Positions 17,271 to 26,469 are shown, counted from the first letter of the stretch. The stretch is DNA of 64,000 nucleotides from JACDAN01 sp963834825 (GCA_963834825.1 CAWICZ010000014.1:1054001-1118000); one strand, 5' to 3'. Numbers and translations: made by a program. Notes: a model not told the origin generated them from the letters alone.

Positions 17271-18488
17271 ATGGAGCTCAGGCGCTGGCCGCGGAAGAAC
17301 GACCCCGCCTCGATCAAGGCCCGCCAAGAAGCGCTGGACGGACGCGTCGACCACGAGGTCTTCGCGCAAGACCTGACTCCGTGGGCCAAGGCGCAGGAGG
17401 CGCTGACCGGGATCTCGGTCATCCCGACAGCGGTGATTGGGCCGCTGACGGTCTCGCTCGGCGACTACGAGCTGTCCGAGCCGGACGGGCGGCTCGTCGA
17501 GCGCGGCCGCGCGACCCAGAACGTCTACGTGCCGCTCGCCCACACCGAGGGCTCGATGTCGGACTCGCTGTACCGCGGCGCGCGGGCGGCGGCCGAGTCG
17601 GGCGGCTTCCGCACCGAAGTCCTGCGCGACCGCATCACCCGGGCGTCGTGCTTCGTCTGCCGCTCGGCCGAAGAGGCCGCCCAGCTCTCGCGCTGGATCG
17701 AGGGCGAGCTGCCGGCGATGCGCAAGTGGCTGGCCGATCGTGACGAGGCGTGGGTCTCGCGCTGGGCGAAGCTGCGCGAGGTCGAGACGCACGTGGTCGG
17801 GCCGATGTGCCACGTGATGTGGGCGTTCACGACCGGTGACGCCGTCGGCGCGAACATGATGACCAGGAACGCCTACGCCCTGAACATGGGCTTCGTCATG
17901 GAGCGCTCGCCGGTGAAGCCCGAGCGGGCGATGCTCGAGGCGAACATGGGCGGCGACAAGAAGATCTCGCATCGCTACTTCGAGCGCGGCGGGCACGGAA
18001 AGACGGTGATCGCGGAATGCACGCTGACCGAGGAGGCGGTCCGGCGCGTGTTGCGGACGACTGTCGACGATCTCGTCGAGTTGTCGTGGGCAGGGACGCA
18101 CGGCGCGGTCGCCTCGGGCATGCAGTCGGTTGCCTTCACCCCGGCGACGGCGATCGCCGCGATCTTCGCCGCCACGGGCCAGGATCTCGGGATGGTCGGG
18201 ACGAGCTCGATGGCGCACGGAACCGGCCGACCGGTGGAGGGCGGGCTCAACGCGGCGATCCGCCTGCCGGGCCTCGAAGTGGCGACCGTCGGCGGCGGGA
18301 CGACGCTCCCCTACGCGCGCTCGTGGCTCTCGTTGATGGATTGCGCGGGGCCGGGGAAGGTCTACCGCTTCGCGCAGATCGTCGCGGCGGCGACGCTGGC
18401 GCTGGAGATCTCGGCGTCGTCCGCGATGGCCACATCCGGCTCGGAGAACTTCTTCAAGGCCCACTTCGAGCGCGGCGGCCTGCGCTGA
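17271..18488 (+). CDS. Hydroxymethylglutaryl-CoA reductase
   Basis: 405 residues. Reduces HMG-CoA to mevalonate with NAD(P)H. Conserved catalytic elements are visible: VPLAHTEGSM (Glu), TGDAVGANMMTRNA (Asp, HMG/NAD site), GGDKKISHRYFERGGHGKTVIAE (Lys), ATGQDLGMVGTSSM, VATVGGGTTLPYARSWL, and a C-terminal KAHFERGG with a possible catalytic His. It resembles class I (eukaryote/archaeal/Streptomyces) enzymes but is divergent, for example IPTAVIGP in place of IPVGVAGP. No other mevalonate genes are in the window. The gene is coupled to the thioesterase downstream at CTGA. Confidence 0.85.
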   Translation: MELRRWPRKNDPASIKARQEALDGRVDHEVFAQDLTPWAKAQEALTGISVIPTAVIGPLTVSLGDYELSEPDGRLVERGRATQNVYVPLAHTEGSMSDSLYRGARAAAESGGFRTEVLRDRITRASCFVCRSAEEAAQLSRWIEGELPAMRKWLADRDEAWVSRWAKLREVETHVVGPMCHVMWAFTTGDAVGANMMTRNAYALNMGFVMERSPVKPERAMLEANMGGDKKISHRYFERGGHGKTVIAECTLTEEAVRRVLRTTVDDLVELSWAGTHGAVASGMQSVAFTPATAIAAIFAATGQDLGMVGTSSMAHGTGRPVEGGLNAAIRLPGLEVATVGGGTTLPYARSWLSLMDCAGPGKVYRFAQIVAAATLALEISASSAMATSGSENFFKAHFERGGLR

Positions 18489-18970
18489 AGCGAATCCCGC
18501 CGCATCACGACCCCTCCTGCTGGGGGTGCGGTGCCAACCCGACAGGGATCCACCTCCCGCTGCCGACCGAGGAGGGAATCCGTCGGTACGAGGCGACCTT
18601 CGCGTTCGACGAGCAGCATCAGGCTGCGCCGGGACTCGTCCACGGCGGCCTCGTCGGCGCGGCGCTCGACGAGGCCTGCGGGCTGCTCGCGACCTGGTAC
18701 CGCTTCCCGTCGGTGACGGCCCGGTTCTCGATCCGTTTCCTCCGTCCGGTCCACATCAATCGGACGCTCGCGATCTCGGCGAACCTCGATGAGGATCGCG
18801 GCCGGCGCGCGGAGATCAGCGGAGAGCTCAGAGACGGCCCCGAGCTGCTGGCCGACGCCAAGGGCTCGTTCGTCCACGTGCCGCTCGAGCACTTCCTCCG
18901 CACGCCCGAGGGGCGCGCCGCCGGTGAGGAATGGCGCGAGCGACTTGACGCGGCGACCGACTCGCCCTAG
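18485..18970 (+). CDS. PaaI-like hotdog-fold acyl-CoA thioesterase
   Basis: About 161 residues. Starts PPHHDPSCWGCGANPTGI, the Cys-X2-Cys N-terminus common in this hotdog subgroup, then LVHGGLVGAALDEACGLLA (the catalytic HGG helix), FSIRFLRPVHINRTL and a final FVHVP strand. No ATG, GTG or TTG lies near the homologous N-terminus. A CTG at 18485 overlapping the TGA of the reductase gene (CTGA) is the best candidate start. Likely hydrolyses a CoA thioester; the substrate is unknown. Its 3' end holds the promoter of the rsgA unit. Confidence 0.7.
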   Translation: MKRIPPHHDPSCWGCGANPTGIHLPLPTEEGIRRYEATFAFDEQHQAAPGLVHGGLVGAALDEACGLLATWYRFPSVTARFSIRFLRPVHINRTLAISANLDEDRGRRAEISGELRDGPELLADAKGSFVHVPLEHFLRTPEGRAAGEEWRERLDAATDSP

Positions 18971-18973
18971 CCT
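18945..18973 (+). promoter_or_regulatory. Sigma-70-type promoter for the leader ORF and rsgA
   Basis: TTGACG (18945-18950), a 17-bp spacer, then TAGCCT (18968-18973). It lies at the 3' end of the thioesterase gene and about 35 bp upstream of the leader ORF start at 19008. The match to the primary sigma consensus and the ideal spacing make this one of the clearest promoters in the window. Confidence 0.65.
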
Positions 18974-19007
18974 GGGTTCGTTCCGGCCCGCGACGAAAGG
19001 AGGCGCA

Positions 19008-19058
19008 ATGACAACTGAGCTTGACCGCCTCTTCGCTCGCAGGGCTGTACGCAGCTAG
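19008..19058 (+). CDS. 16-residue leader ORF upstream of rsgA
   Basis: ATG at 19008 is preceded by GAAAGGAGG at ideal spacing, one of the best ribosome sites in the window. It encodes MTTELDRLFARRAVRS then TAG. It follows the promoter at 18945 directly, and rsgA begins 58 bp after its stop with its own GGAAAGGAG site. The position suggests a regulatory leader peptide. The second, closer ribosome site and the sequence GCAGGGCTGT/CCTTGCAGGG around it could allow alternative folding. No function is assigned. Confidence 0.45.
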   Translation: MTTELDRLFARRAVRS

Positions 19059-19116
19059 TAACGCGACTCCGCCCTGCGAGACCCGTTTGTCCGTCCTTGC
19101 AGGGAAAGGAGACAGC

Positions 19117-20176
19117 TTGCAGTTCCCACGACTCGAGCGGCTCGGCTGGAACGACGACGTCGCTCGCCAATTCGAAGAACACGCCGCCGCGGGACTCGTC
19201 CCGGGCCGCGTCACCGCGCAACATCGCGGCACCTGGCTGGTCGCAACCGAGGAGGGCGACGACCTCGTCGAAATCACCGGGCGACTCCGCCACGAGGCGC
19301 CTCCGGGTGAGTTGCCCGTCGTCGGCGACTGGGTCGTGTTACGCGACGGCCTGATCGACGCCGTCCTCGCGCGCTCCAGCAAGTTCTCGCGGAAGACTCC
19401 GTGGACCGAGATCTCGGAGCAGGTGCTCGTCGCCAACGTCGACGTCGCCTTCCTCGTCATGGGCTTCGACGAGCGCGATTTCAACGTCCGTCGGCTCGAG
19501 CGCTACCTCACCACTGCGTGGGAGGGCGGTGCGGCCCCGGTGATCGTCCTCAACAAGGCCGATCTCGCCTCGGATCGGGACGCTCAGATCGCCGAGATCG
19601 AGTCCGTCGCCTTCGGAGTGCCGGTGCACGCCGTCAGCGCCGAAACCGGCGAGGGGCTCGACAGCCTGCTTCCACATCTCGCAGGAGGCCTCACCGCGGC
19701 CCTGCTCGGGTCTTCCGGTGTCGGCAAGTCGACGATCATCAATCGCCTGCTCGGCGAGGAGCGCTTCAGAACCAACGAGGTCCGCGCAGACGGGCGCGGG
19801 CGACACACGACCTCGCACCGCGAGCTCGTCGCAATCCCGGGCGGCGGGGTGATCATCGATACGCCCGGTCTGCGTCAGCTCCAGCTCTGGGAGACCGACG
19901 GCGGTCTCGACGAGGCCTTCGTCGACATCGCCGACCTGATCGCGCAGTGCCGGTTCTCCGACTGCCGCCACCGGACGGAGCCTGGGTGCGCCGTCAAGGC
20001 GGCGCTCGCCGACGGAACGCTCCCGCGGGAGCGCTGGGACAGCTACGTGAAGCTCCAACGCGAGCTCGCGCACCTCGAGCGCAAGCTCGATCCGAAGCTC
20101 ACGCGCGGAGGAGCGGAAGCGGTGGGCAGCCGTGACGAAGTCCCATCGGCAGCGCCGGAAGGTGGTCGGCCGCTGA
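19117..20176 (+). CDS. rsgA: Ribosome small-subunit-dependent GTPase, +1 frameshift near the C-terminus
   Basis: About 353 residues from TTG at 19117 (GGAAAGGAG upstream). OB domain (GDWVVLRDG) then a circularly permuted GTPase: VLNKADL (G4) precedes GSSGVGKST (G1) and DTPGLRQ (G3). The zinc module is CRFSDCRHRTEPGC. RsgA matures the 30S subunit. After LDPKLTR the frame drifts into Gly/Arg-rich text to 20502. Removing one G at 20107-20108 restores the family-like basic tail EERKRWAAVTKSHRQRRK and a stop at 20176, so I give that as the true end. Confidence 0.9.
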
Positions 20177-20233
20177 CTCGACCTAGGCTCGGTCCCGCGG
20201 TGCGCTCTTGGCTGCGAGCGATCCGCCGCCGGA

Positions 20234-20250
20234 GCGGGGCTTTGCCCCGC
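20234..20250. terminator. GC-rich hairpin downstream of rsgA
   Basis: GCGGGGC (20234-20240), TTT loop, GCCCCGC (20244-20250). No T-run follows. It is 57 bp after the restored rsgA stop and is the first of two hairpins separating the convergent rsgA and permease genes. Confidence 0.5.
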
Positions 20251-20346
20251 GGGAGGCTCACAAACAATAAACACGTCCGACGGAGACAACGCTGCGCCGG
20301 CTCCGCAGACCCGCGAAGAAAAGAGCCGTTCGCAAGGAGGGGGTCC

Positions 20347-20371
20347 GTGGGGGAACCAGGGGTTCCCCCAC
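20347..20371. terminator. Perfect 11-bp hairpin between convergent genes
   Basis: GTGGGGGAACC (20347-20357) pairs with GGTTCCCCCAC (20361-20371) around AGG. It sits 3 bp from the stop of the FtsX-type permease (20375). Likely a bidirectional terminator. Confidence 0.6.
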
Positions 20372-20374
20372 GCC

Positions 20375-22934
20375 CTACTCGTACTGGAGCGCTTCGAGGA
20401 CGTTCAGCTTCGAGGCGCGGCGTGCCGGGAAGATCGCCGCCAGGATCCCGACGATCACCGACGCGATCGCAAAGACGATCAGCTGTGCGACGGGAAGCGT
20501 GAAGTCGATGAAGTCGACCCGCGCTACGAGGAGGCCTCCGAGCACGACGCCGAGCGCGATCCCGAGCACGCCGCCGATGAGAGCGGTGATCACGCTCTCA
20601 TGCCTGATCATGCGGCGAACCTGCCGCCGCGTCATTCCGATCGCGCGGAGCATCCCGATCTCACGCGTCCGCTCGAAGACGGTCAGTACGAGCGTGTTGA
20701 CGATGCCGAAGAGACTCACGATCACCGACAGCGCAAGCAGGACGTAGAGGATGTTCAAGACGGAGCTGAGGCCGGAGATCTGGTTGTCGATGAACTCGCT
20801 CCGGGTCTGTACCTTCGCGTTCGGGAAGCCCGTGAGCCGTTGCTCGAGTGCGGCCTGGTTCGCGTCCGTCTGACCGCCGTTCATGATCACGAACGAGAAG
20901 AGGTTCCGAGGCTGCGCGTTGAAACGGTCCCACGTGCGCGCCGAGATCGTCACCGGGCCGAACGGCGACCCGCCGGTCGGCGGCTCGAAGATGCCCTTGA
21001 CCACGAACCGCTTTTGATCACCGTTCGCGAACGTCAACTCGACGGGAGAGCCGACGGCGAGGTCGTGGTCGTCCGCGTAGTCCTCCGTCACGAAGGCCCC
21101 GTCGTCGCCGAGCTGCGCGAGCACGGCATCCGACCCTTCCTTCCACTTGATCGAGAAGATCCGGCTCGTCGGCGGGTCGACGGCCGTGGCGTTGAAGGTG
21201 CTGTTGAACGCTCGCGCCTCTCCCGTCCGGACGTTGCCAACCGCGTCGACGCCCTGGGCGCTGCTTGCGGCCTGCGCCACGCTGACCGGAAGCGGTGAGA
21301 AGTTGTTCTGCGCCGTCACCGCGTAGTCGGCGTTCTTCCAGAGCTCGTCGACCGCGTCGCGGAAGGTCGAGACGATGCCGGCGGCGAGCACGGAAACGAG
21401 CGTGACGAGCGCCAGGCCGATCATCAGTGCGGCTGCGGTCGAGGCGGTCCGCTGCGGGTTGCGGCGGGCGTTGTCGCGCGCCAGCGATCCGGCGACCCCG
21501 CCGAGTCGTGACCCGGGCCAGCCAAGCCATGCGGCGAGCGGCCTGACGAGCCGCTCGGCGAGCAAGGCGACGCCGAGGAAGATCAGGAGCGCCCCGAGGC
21601 CCATCCACACGAGGAGTGCGGTCGTGCTCAATCCAGGCCCGAAGAGGCTCCAGATCAGGGCGGCGAAGCCGGCGAGGGTGACAAGGATCGAGGCTGGGAC
21701 CCGGTAGCGGGCGAAGCGGGACGTCGGCAGGGTCGCACCCTCCCGCACTGCCGCGATCGGTGGTACGCGCGTCGCTCGGAACGCCGGACGGAGACTGGCG
21801 ACGAGGGTGACGAGGATGCCCGCGGCGAGCGCGATCACGACCGCGGTCGGCTCGAGGATCAGGCCGCTGTTCGGGAGCGTGAAGCCGACGGCGTCGAACA
21901 GCCAGAACAGCGCCTTGGCGAGCGCAACGCCGACCGCGAGCCCGATCAGCGAGGCGAGTACACCGACGACGAGCGCCTCGAGCAGGATCGAGATCAGGAT
22001 CTGGCGGCGCGAGCCGCCGATCGTCCGCACCGTGGCGAACTCGCGCATCCGCTGAGCGATCGTGATCGAGAGCGAGTTGGCGATCACGAAGCTGCCGACG
22101 AAAAGCGCGATGCCGCCGAAAGCAAGCAGGAAGCCGCGGAGGAACGAGATGAAGGCGTTCGTCTCCTCGGCGTCGTCGTGCGCCTGCTGAGTGGCCGTCT
22201 TCACCTGCGCGGTCGGCGGAAGCTCCGCGCGAAGGTCGCCCGCGAGCTGCTCGTCGGAGACGCCCGGCTTCGCTGCGACGGCGATCTCGTCGAGTCGGCC
22301 CTCCTTACCGAAGAGCTCCTGGGCGGTCGGCAGGTTGAAGCCAGCGAGCGTCGCGCCGCCGATGGTCGAAACCGAGCCGAACCTGACGAGGCCCGAGATC
22401 CGGAGCCGCTGCGCGGGGCCCTCGGCCTGGACGCCGATCGACTCACCGATGCGCAGATCCTTCTTGTCCGCTGTCGACTGGTCGACGACGAGCTCGCCGC
22501 TCTTGGGCCATGCGCCCTCGACCAAGCGTGAGGGCGTTGAAGGGCGAATCGCCCGGGGTGACGCTGAAGCCGAGGTTCGGGGCGCCTCCGAAGACGATCG
22601 CCTTTCCGTCGTCCCCGATCAGCTGCGCCTCGCCGTCGACGCTCCCCTCGGCGGCCGCGACGGAGGGAAGCTGCCGCACCTCAGGGAGAAGCGACTCGCT
22701 CAGCGTCGGGGCGTTCGTCCCGCTGCCCTCGGTCAGGTCGAAGGCCGACTTCCCGGTGACGACGGCATTGGATCCCTTCCGGACGTCGGTGAAGATCGTG
22801 TCGAACGCCTTGTCGATCGAGTCGGTCAGCATGAACGTGCCGGCCACCATCGCGACGCCGAGGACGATCGCGATCGCCGTCAGCGCAGTGCGGAGCTTTC
22901 GCCCCAGGAGACCCTTGAGTGCGAAGCGCACCAT
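20375..22934 (-). CDS. FtsX-like ABC transporter permease, interrupted by a +1 frameshift
   Basis: About 853 residues with two FtsX domains (MacB/LolC type). N-terminus VRFALKGLLGRKLRTALTAIAIVLGVAMVAGTF is the first helix with the typical cytoplasmic start. Periplasmic domain follows, then three helices with SLSITIAQRMREFATVRTIGGSRRQILISIL, a second domain, and the C-terminal INTLVLTVFERTREIGMLRAIGMTRRQVRRMI and LNVLEALQYE. The frame breaks at 22522-22523: deleting one base joins FNALTL to VEGAWPKSGE. Such permeases work with an ATPase to export lipids, drugs or regulate hydrolases; no ATPase gene is adjacent. Confidence 0.85.
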
Positions 22935-22997
22935 CCGGCCATAGTGCCGTAGGCCGTCTTCCTCGGTGTGGAGAACCGGTTTGTGTCGTGACTAGAG

Positions 22998-23068
22998 AGG
23001 CGCGGACCGGAGTCGAACCGGTGTGCGAGGCTTTGCAGGCCTCTGCCTAACCACTCGGCCACCGCGCC
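22998..23068 (-). tRNA. tRNA-Cys (GCA)
   Basis: 71-nt cloverleaf on the minus strand. Acceptor GGCGCGG pairs with CCGCGCC, the anticodon loop reads CTGCAAA (GCA), and the T-arm contains GGTTCGACTCC. CCA is not encoded. Confidence 0.93.
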
Positions 23069-23082
23069 GTGGGCGACGTTCC

Positions 23083-23757
23083 ATGGTAACGCTGTCGGGG
23101 TACGACGGAATCGTGGGCGAGAAGCTGTTCGAGACAGACGACACGGCTCCTCCCCCCGTCCGCCTTCCCGACCAGCCGACACTCGAGAAGCTCCGCGAAG
23201 CCGCTGCCGGCTGCAAGGCCTGTCCGCTCTGGGAGACCGGAACGCAGACCGTCTTCGGCGAGGGATCACCGGACGCCGACCTCGTCTTCGTCGGCGAGCA
23301 GCCGGGCGACGAGGAGGACAAGATGGGCCGCCCGTTCGTCGGCCCGGCCGGCCGACTGTTCGACAGGGCGCTCGAGGAAGCCGGGATCGACCGCGGGCGG
23401 GCCTACGTCACCAACGTCGTCAAGCACTTCAAGTGGCAGGCTCGCGGGAAGCGTCGCATCCACCAGAAGCCAAATGCCGCCGAGGTCGCCGCGTGCCGCC
23501 CCTGGCTCGACGCCGAGCTCGCGCAGCTGAAGCCAAAAGTGCTCGTCTGTCTCGGTGCGACGGCGGCGCAGGCGCTGCTCGGCCGCCAGTTCCGGGTCAG
23601 CAAGGATCGCGGCGTGCCGGTCGAATCCGACCTGGCGCCGGTCGTCATGGCGACGGTTCACCCGTCGTCGATCCTGCGCTCGGACGATCGCGAGCAGGAG
23701 CTGGCGCTCCTTGTCGAGGACCTGCGCCGCGTCGCGGAGGCGGTTCGAATCGCCTGA
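23083..23757 (+). CDS. UdgX-type uracil-DNA glycosylase/crosslinker
   Basis: 224 residues, family 4 uracil-DNA glycosylase fold with four likely Fe-S cysteines (CKACPLW, CRPW region and others). The uracil-pocket motif is GEQPGDEEDKMGRPFVGPAG. The UdgX-specific R-loop GKRRIHQKP follows KHFKWQARG; in characterised UdgX the His of RRIH forms a covalent bond with the abasic site, so DNA is trapped rather than simply cleaved. HPSSILR at the C-terminus is the family HPS motif. ATG at 23083 is preferred; 23023 would run through the tRNA gene. Its 3' end overlaps the convergent membrane gene. Confidence 0.88.
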   Translation: MVTLSGYDGIVGEKLFETDDTAPPPVRLPDQPTLEKLREAAAGCKACPLWETGTQTVFGEGSPDADLVFVGEQPGDEEDKMGRPFVGPAGRLFDRALEEAGIDRGRAYVTNVVKHFKWQARGKRRIHQKPNAAEVAACRPWLDAELAQLKPKVLVCLGATAAQALLGRQFRVSKDRGVPVESDLAPVVMATVHPSSILRSDDREQELALLVEDLRRVAEAVRIA

Positions 23758-24578
23758 CGGCGAACGCCACGACCGCCGCCAGGACGAGCAGGGCAGCCCA
23801 GCCGAGACTCAGTCGCGGCGTCAGCACCTGCGGCGGCGCCCATGACGTCCAGTCGCGCTTGACAACCTGCTCGAACCAGAAGTCGCGCCACTCGACGGCG
23901 AGCCCGTAGACGAACGCAAGCGCCAGCAGAGCGAGCGACGGCCAGTCGCGGCCGGTAGCGCGACAGGATCAGCGCCGAGGTGACGAGGAGCGCCGCATCG
24001 AGGCCCTCGTGATCTCCGAGATGGACTGCAGGTGCGAGCTGCCCGTCGCCGCCGCGCCGGAGCTCCTCCCCGAGAAGGACGTCGCCCGGAAAGTAGAAAC
24101 CTGAGACCGACGCGATCCAGACCAGGGCCGTGAGCCAGACGACGGCGCCGATCACGATGCGGACCGGATCGAGCGGGAGCCGCCCAACCCGCTCCCAGGG
24201 CGCACGCAGGCTGAGGACGAAGGCAATCGCGACGCCGATCGCCGGCAGCACGTTGACAGCCTTGGCGTCGAGGTCGTCCTGGTCGACCACGCCCGGCCAC
24301 GCCGTCACGGCGCAGAGCACCGTTGCCGTCACGGCGGCCCAGAGCGCCCACCGTGCCTCGATCCGGTCGGCAGCGAGCCAGGCGATCGGAATCGCGACCA
24401 GCGAGACCGGGTAGTTGAGGAAGACCAGAGTGCGGCCCAGCCCGAGCGCCAGGCCTTCCTCGCTGACGTTGTAGAGCTGCTCGGGCGGGAGACGCGTGTA
24501 CGTGATCAGAAGGACCGCAGCGGTCGCCAACAACAGCGCCCAGACGGCGTCCACTGCTACAGGCCTCCGATGCGTCAT
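23645..24578 (-). CDS. Multi-pass membrane protein, unknown family, +1 frameshift
   Basis: About 310 residues with 7-8 hydrophobic segments (AVWALLLATAAVLLITYTRL, YPVSLVAIPIAWLAAD, IVIGAVVWLTALVWIASV and others). A loop carries PAVHLGDHEGLDAALLV. The frame is lost after ALILSRYR; deleting one base near 23950-23951 restores DWPSLALLALAFVYGLAVEWRDFWFEQVVKRDW and a last helix. The start ATG at 24578 overlaps the start codon of the divergent hydrolase by 9 bp; a GTG 18 bases in (AVDAVWALL) is an alternative. The 3' end overlaps udgX by 113 bp. Not recognised. Confidence 0.6.
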
Positions 24579-25481
24579 GCGTTCGCCTGCTTTCTAGCCC
24601 TCACGCTCGCCGCCTGCGGCGGATCGGAGTCGGCGTCGAAGCAGGATGCAGCGATCTATGCCTACGACGAATCGAAGCCGCTCGCGCTGCGCGACAACGG
24701 CGTCGTCAACAAGAACTACCCGGTCAAGGTACGAGACGTCTCCTTTGCAGGCCCGTCCGAGCGGGTCCCCGCCTACCTCATCACCCCGCCGGGCAAGGGG
24801 CCCTACCCCGCGGTCATCTACCTCCACGGAGCGGGCGGCGATCGGCTCGAGATGGTGTACCGGGCGAGCTGGCTGGCGGGCCGACGGGCCGTCGGGTTGA
24901 CAGTCGAGTCGCCGTACTCGCCCAATCGAGAGATCCAGCTTGGTCCGGGGGTCGCGGGCCTGCGGAAGGAGCGCACTCGCACCGTGATGGGCATCGTCGA
25001 GCTTCGGCGCGCCGTCGACCTCCTCCAGTCGCTCCCGCAGGTGGACGACGATCGCATCGGCTTCGTCGGTTACAGCGCAGGCGCGCGCTCGGGCGCGATC
25101 CTCGCAGGCATCGAGCCCCGCATCCGCGCCTTCGTGCTCATGTCCGGGGGTGAGGACACGGTCGACGAGTTCATGGCGCTTGTCCCGCCCGAGCAGGAGG
25201 ACGAGGTTCGACCGCTCCTCGAGGACACCGACGGGCTCAAGTACGTCGCCCAGGCGAGCCCGTCGAAGCTCCTCTTCCAGGCCGGCCGGCGAGACGAGAT
25301 CGTCCCCCGCGACGCGCTCGAGGCGCTGATCCGCGCGGGTAGCGAGCCCAAGCTGGTCAAGTGGTACGACGCCGGACACGCGCTCAACACCAAGGCCGAG
25401 CGCGATCAGCTCGAGTGGCTGACCGACGAGCTCGACATCGACGGCCCACCGGTGGAGGGCGCACTCACCGGCCCGCAGTAG
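24570..25481 (+). CDS. Alpha/beta-hydrolase lipoprotein (dienelactone hydrolase/acyl-peptidase-like)
   Basis: 303 residues. Begins with a lipobox signal peptide (MRHAFACFLALTLAACGG, Cys as acylation site), so the enzyme is probably anchored on the outer face of the membrane. Oxyanion HGAGGDR, nucleophile elbow GYSAGAR (Ser), acidic region, and AGHALNTKAER with the catalytic His are all present. Substrate unknown. It starts inside the start region of the divergent membrane gene. Confidence 0.8.
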   Translation: MRHAFACFLALTLAACGGSESASKQDAAIYAYDESKPLALRDNGVVNKNYPVKVRDVSFAGPSERVPAYLITPPGKGPYPAVIYLHGAGGDRLEMVYRASWLAGRRAVGLTVESPYSPNREIQLGPGVAGLRKERTRTVMGIVELRRAVDLLQSLPQVDDDRIGFVGYSAGARSGAILAGIEPRIRAFVLMSGGEDTVDEFMALVPPEQEDEVRPLLEDTDGLKYVAQASPSKLLFQAGRRDEIVPRDALEALIRAGSEPKLVKWYDAGHALNTKAERDQLEWLTDELDIDGPPVEGALTGPQ

Positions 25482-25493
25482 AAGTACGCTCGG

Positions 25494-26408
25494 ATGGTGC
25501 GCGAGTGGGCCGCCGAGGTCACGGTCGATGAGCCACTCGCTCGGCGCCTGATCGGCGAACAGTTCCCCGAGCTCGAGGTGGGCTCGCTGCGACTCGTCGG
25601 TGAAGGGTGGGACACGACGGTCTGGCTCGTCGACGAGGAGTGGGTCTTCCGCTTTCCACGGCGGTCGTACCCCGTGCCGGGCCTGGAGAACGAAATCGCC
25701 TACCTCCCGCGTCTCGGGCCGATCCTGCCGCTGCCGATTCCGAATCCGACCTTTGTCGGCCGGCCGTCAGCGGACTTCCGGTGGCCGTTCTACGGCGCGC
25801 CGTTCCTCCCCGGCCGCGAGCTCGCCGACGCGGCCCTCGACGACGCGGCGAGGAGCGCGCTCGCCCGGCCTCTGGGCGAGTTCCTCCGCACGCTGCACGC
25901 GATCGAGCTCGACGCAGAGCTGCCGGTCGACCCGGTCCGCAGGGCGGACATGTCGTTTCGCGTCCCGCGCACGATCGAGCGGCTGGCGGAGCTCGAGAGT
26001 CTCGGCCTCTGGACGGCACCGCCGCTCGCCGGCGATCTCCTGGAGTCGGCGCGCGAGCTCCCTGCCCCGGAACCGACGGTGACCTGCCACGGCGACCTAC
26101 ACCTCCGGCACCTGCTCGTCGACGGCCACGGTAAGCCATCGGCCGTGATCGACTGGATCGACCTCAGCCGCAATGACCCCGGCGTCGACCTGGTTCTCTA
26201 CTGGTCGTCGCTGCCACCCGAGAGCCGCAGCGAGTTTCTCGCCGCCTACGGACCGGTGAGCGACGAGCAGCTTCTGCGCGGGCGCGTCCTCGCGCTCTTC
26301 CTCTGCGCGACTCTCGCGGTCTGGGGCCACCACGAGGGCGTTGAGAACGTGAAGCGCGAGGCCGTCGGCAGTCTCAAGCGAACAGTCGCAATCATGCCGT
26401 CGGGGTGA
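25494..26408 (+). CDS. Aminoglycoside/choline phosphotransferase-family kinase
   Basis: 304 residues, protein-kinase-like fold of the APH superfamily. Catalytic loop CHGDLHLRHLLVDG (Asp) and the metal-binding VIDWIDLSRNDPGVDL are clear; the N-lobe VGEGWDTTVWLVDEEWVFRFPR carries the ATP Lys equivalent. It is 12 bp downstream of the hydrolase and probably co-transcribed. Homologues phosphorylate aminoglycosides, homoserine, choline or others; nothing here identifies the substrate. Confidence 0.82.
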   Translation: MVREWAAEVTVDEPLARRLIGEQFPELEVGSLRLVGEGWDTTVWLVDEEWVFRFPRRSYPVPGLENEIAYLPRLGPILPLPIPNPTFVGRPSADFRWPFYGAPFLPGRELADAALDDAARSALARPLGEFLRTLHAIELDAELPVDPVRRADMSFRVPRTIERLAELESLGLWTAPPLAGDLLESARELPAPEPTVTCHGDLHLRHLLVDGHGKPSAVIDWIDLSRNDPGVDLVLYWSSLPPESRSEFLAAYGPVSDEQLLRGRVLALFLCATLAVWGHHEGVENVKREAVGSLKRTVAIMPSG

Positions 26409-26434
26409 CGCGGCAGAATGTGTCTGCCTAGCCT
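26405..26434 (+). promoter_or_regulatory. Promoter candidate for the small PLDc_N protein
   Basis: GTGACG (26405-26410), 18-bp spacer, TAGCCT (26429-26434), the same -10 hexamer as at 18968. It overlaps the stop of the kinase gene and precedes the next start by about 35 bp. Confidence 0.4.
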
Positions 26435-26469
26435 GGCAGGACGCTCTTCCTCACGAAAGGACGGAAACG

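Noticed and set aside
19021..20502. RsgA as a 493-residue protein
   Set aside because: Starts before the ribosome site at 19117 and ends in a frame-shifted Arg/Gly-rich tail; one deleted base restores the family C-terminus and a stop at 20176.
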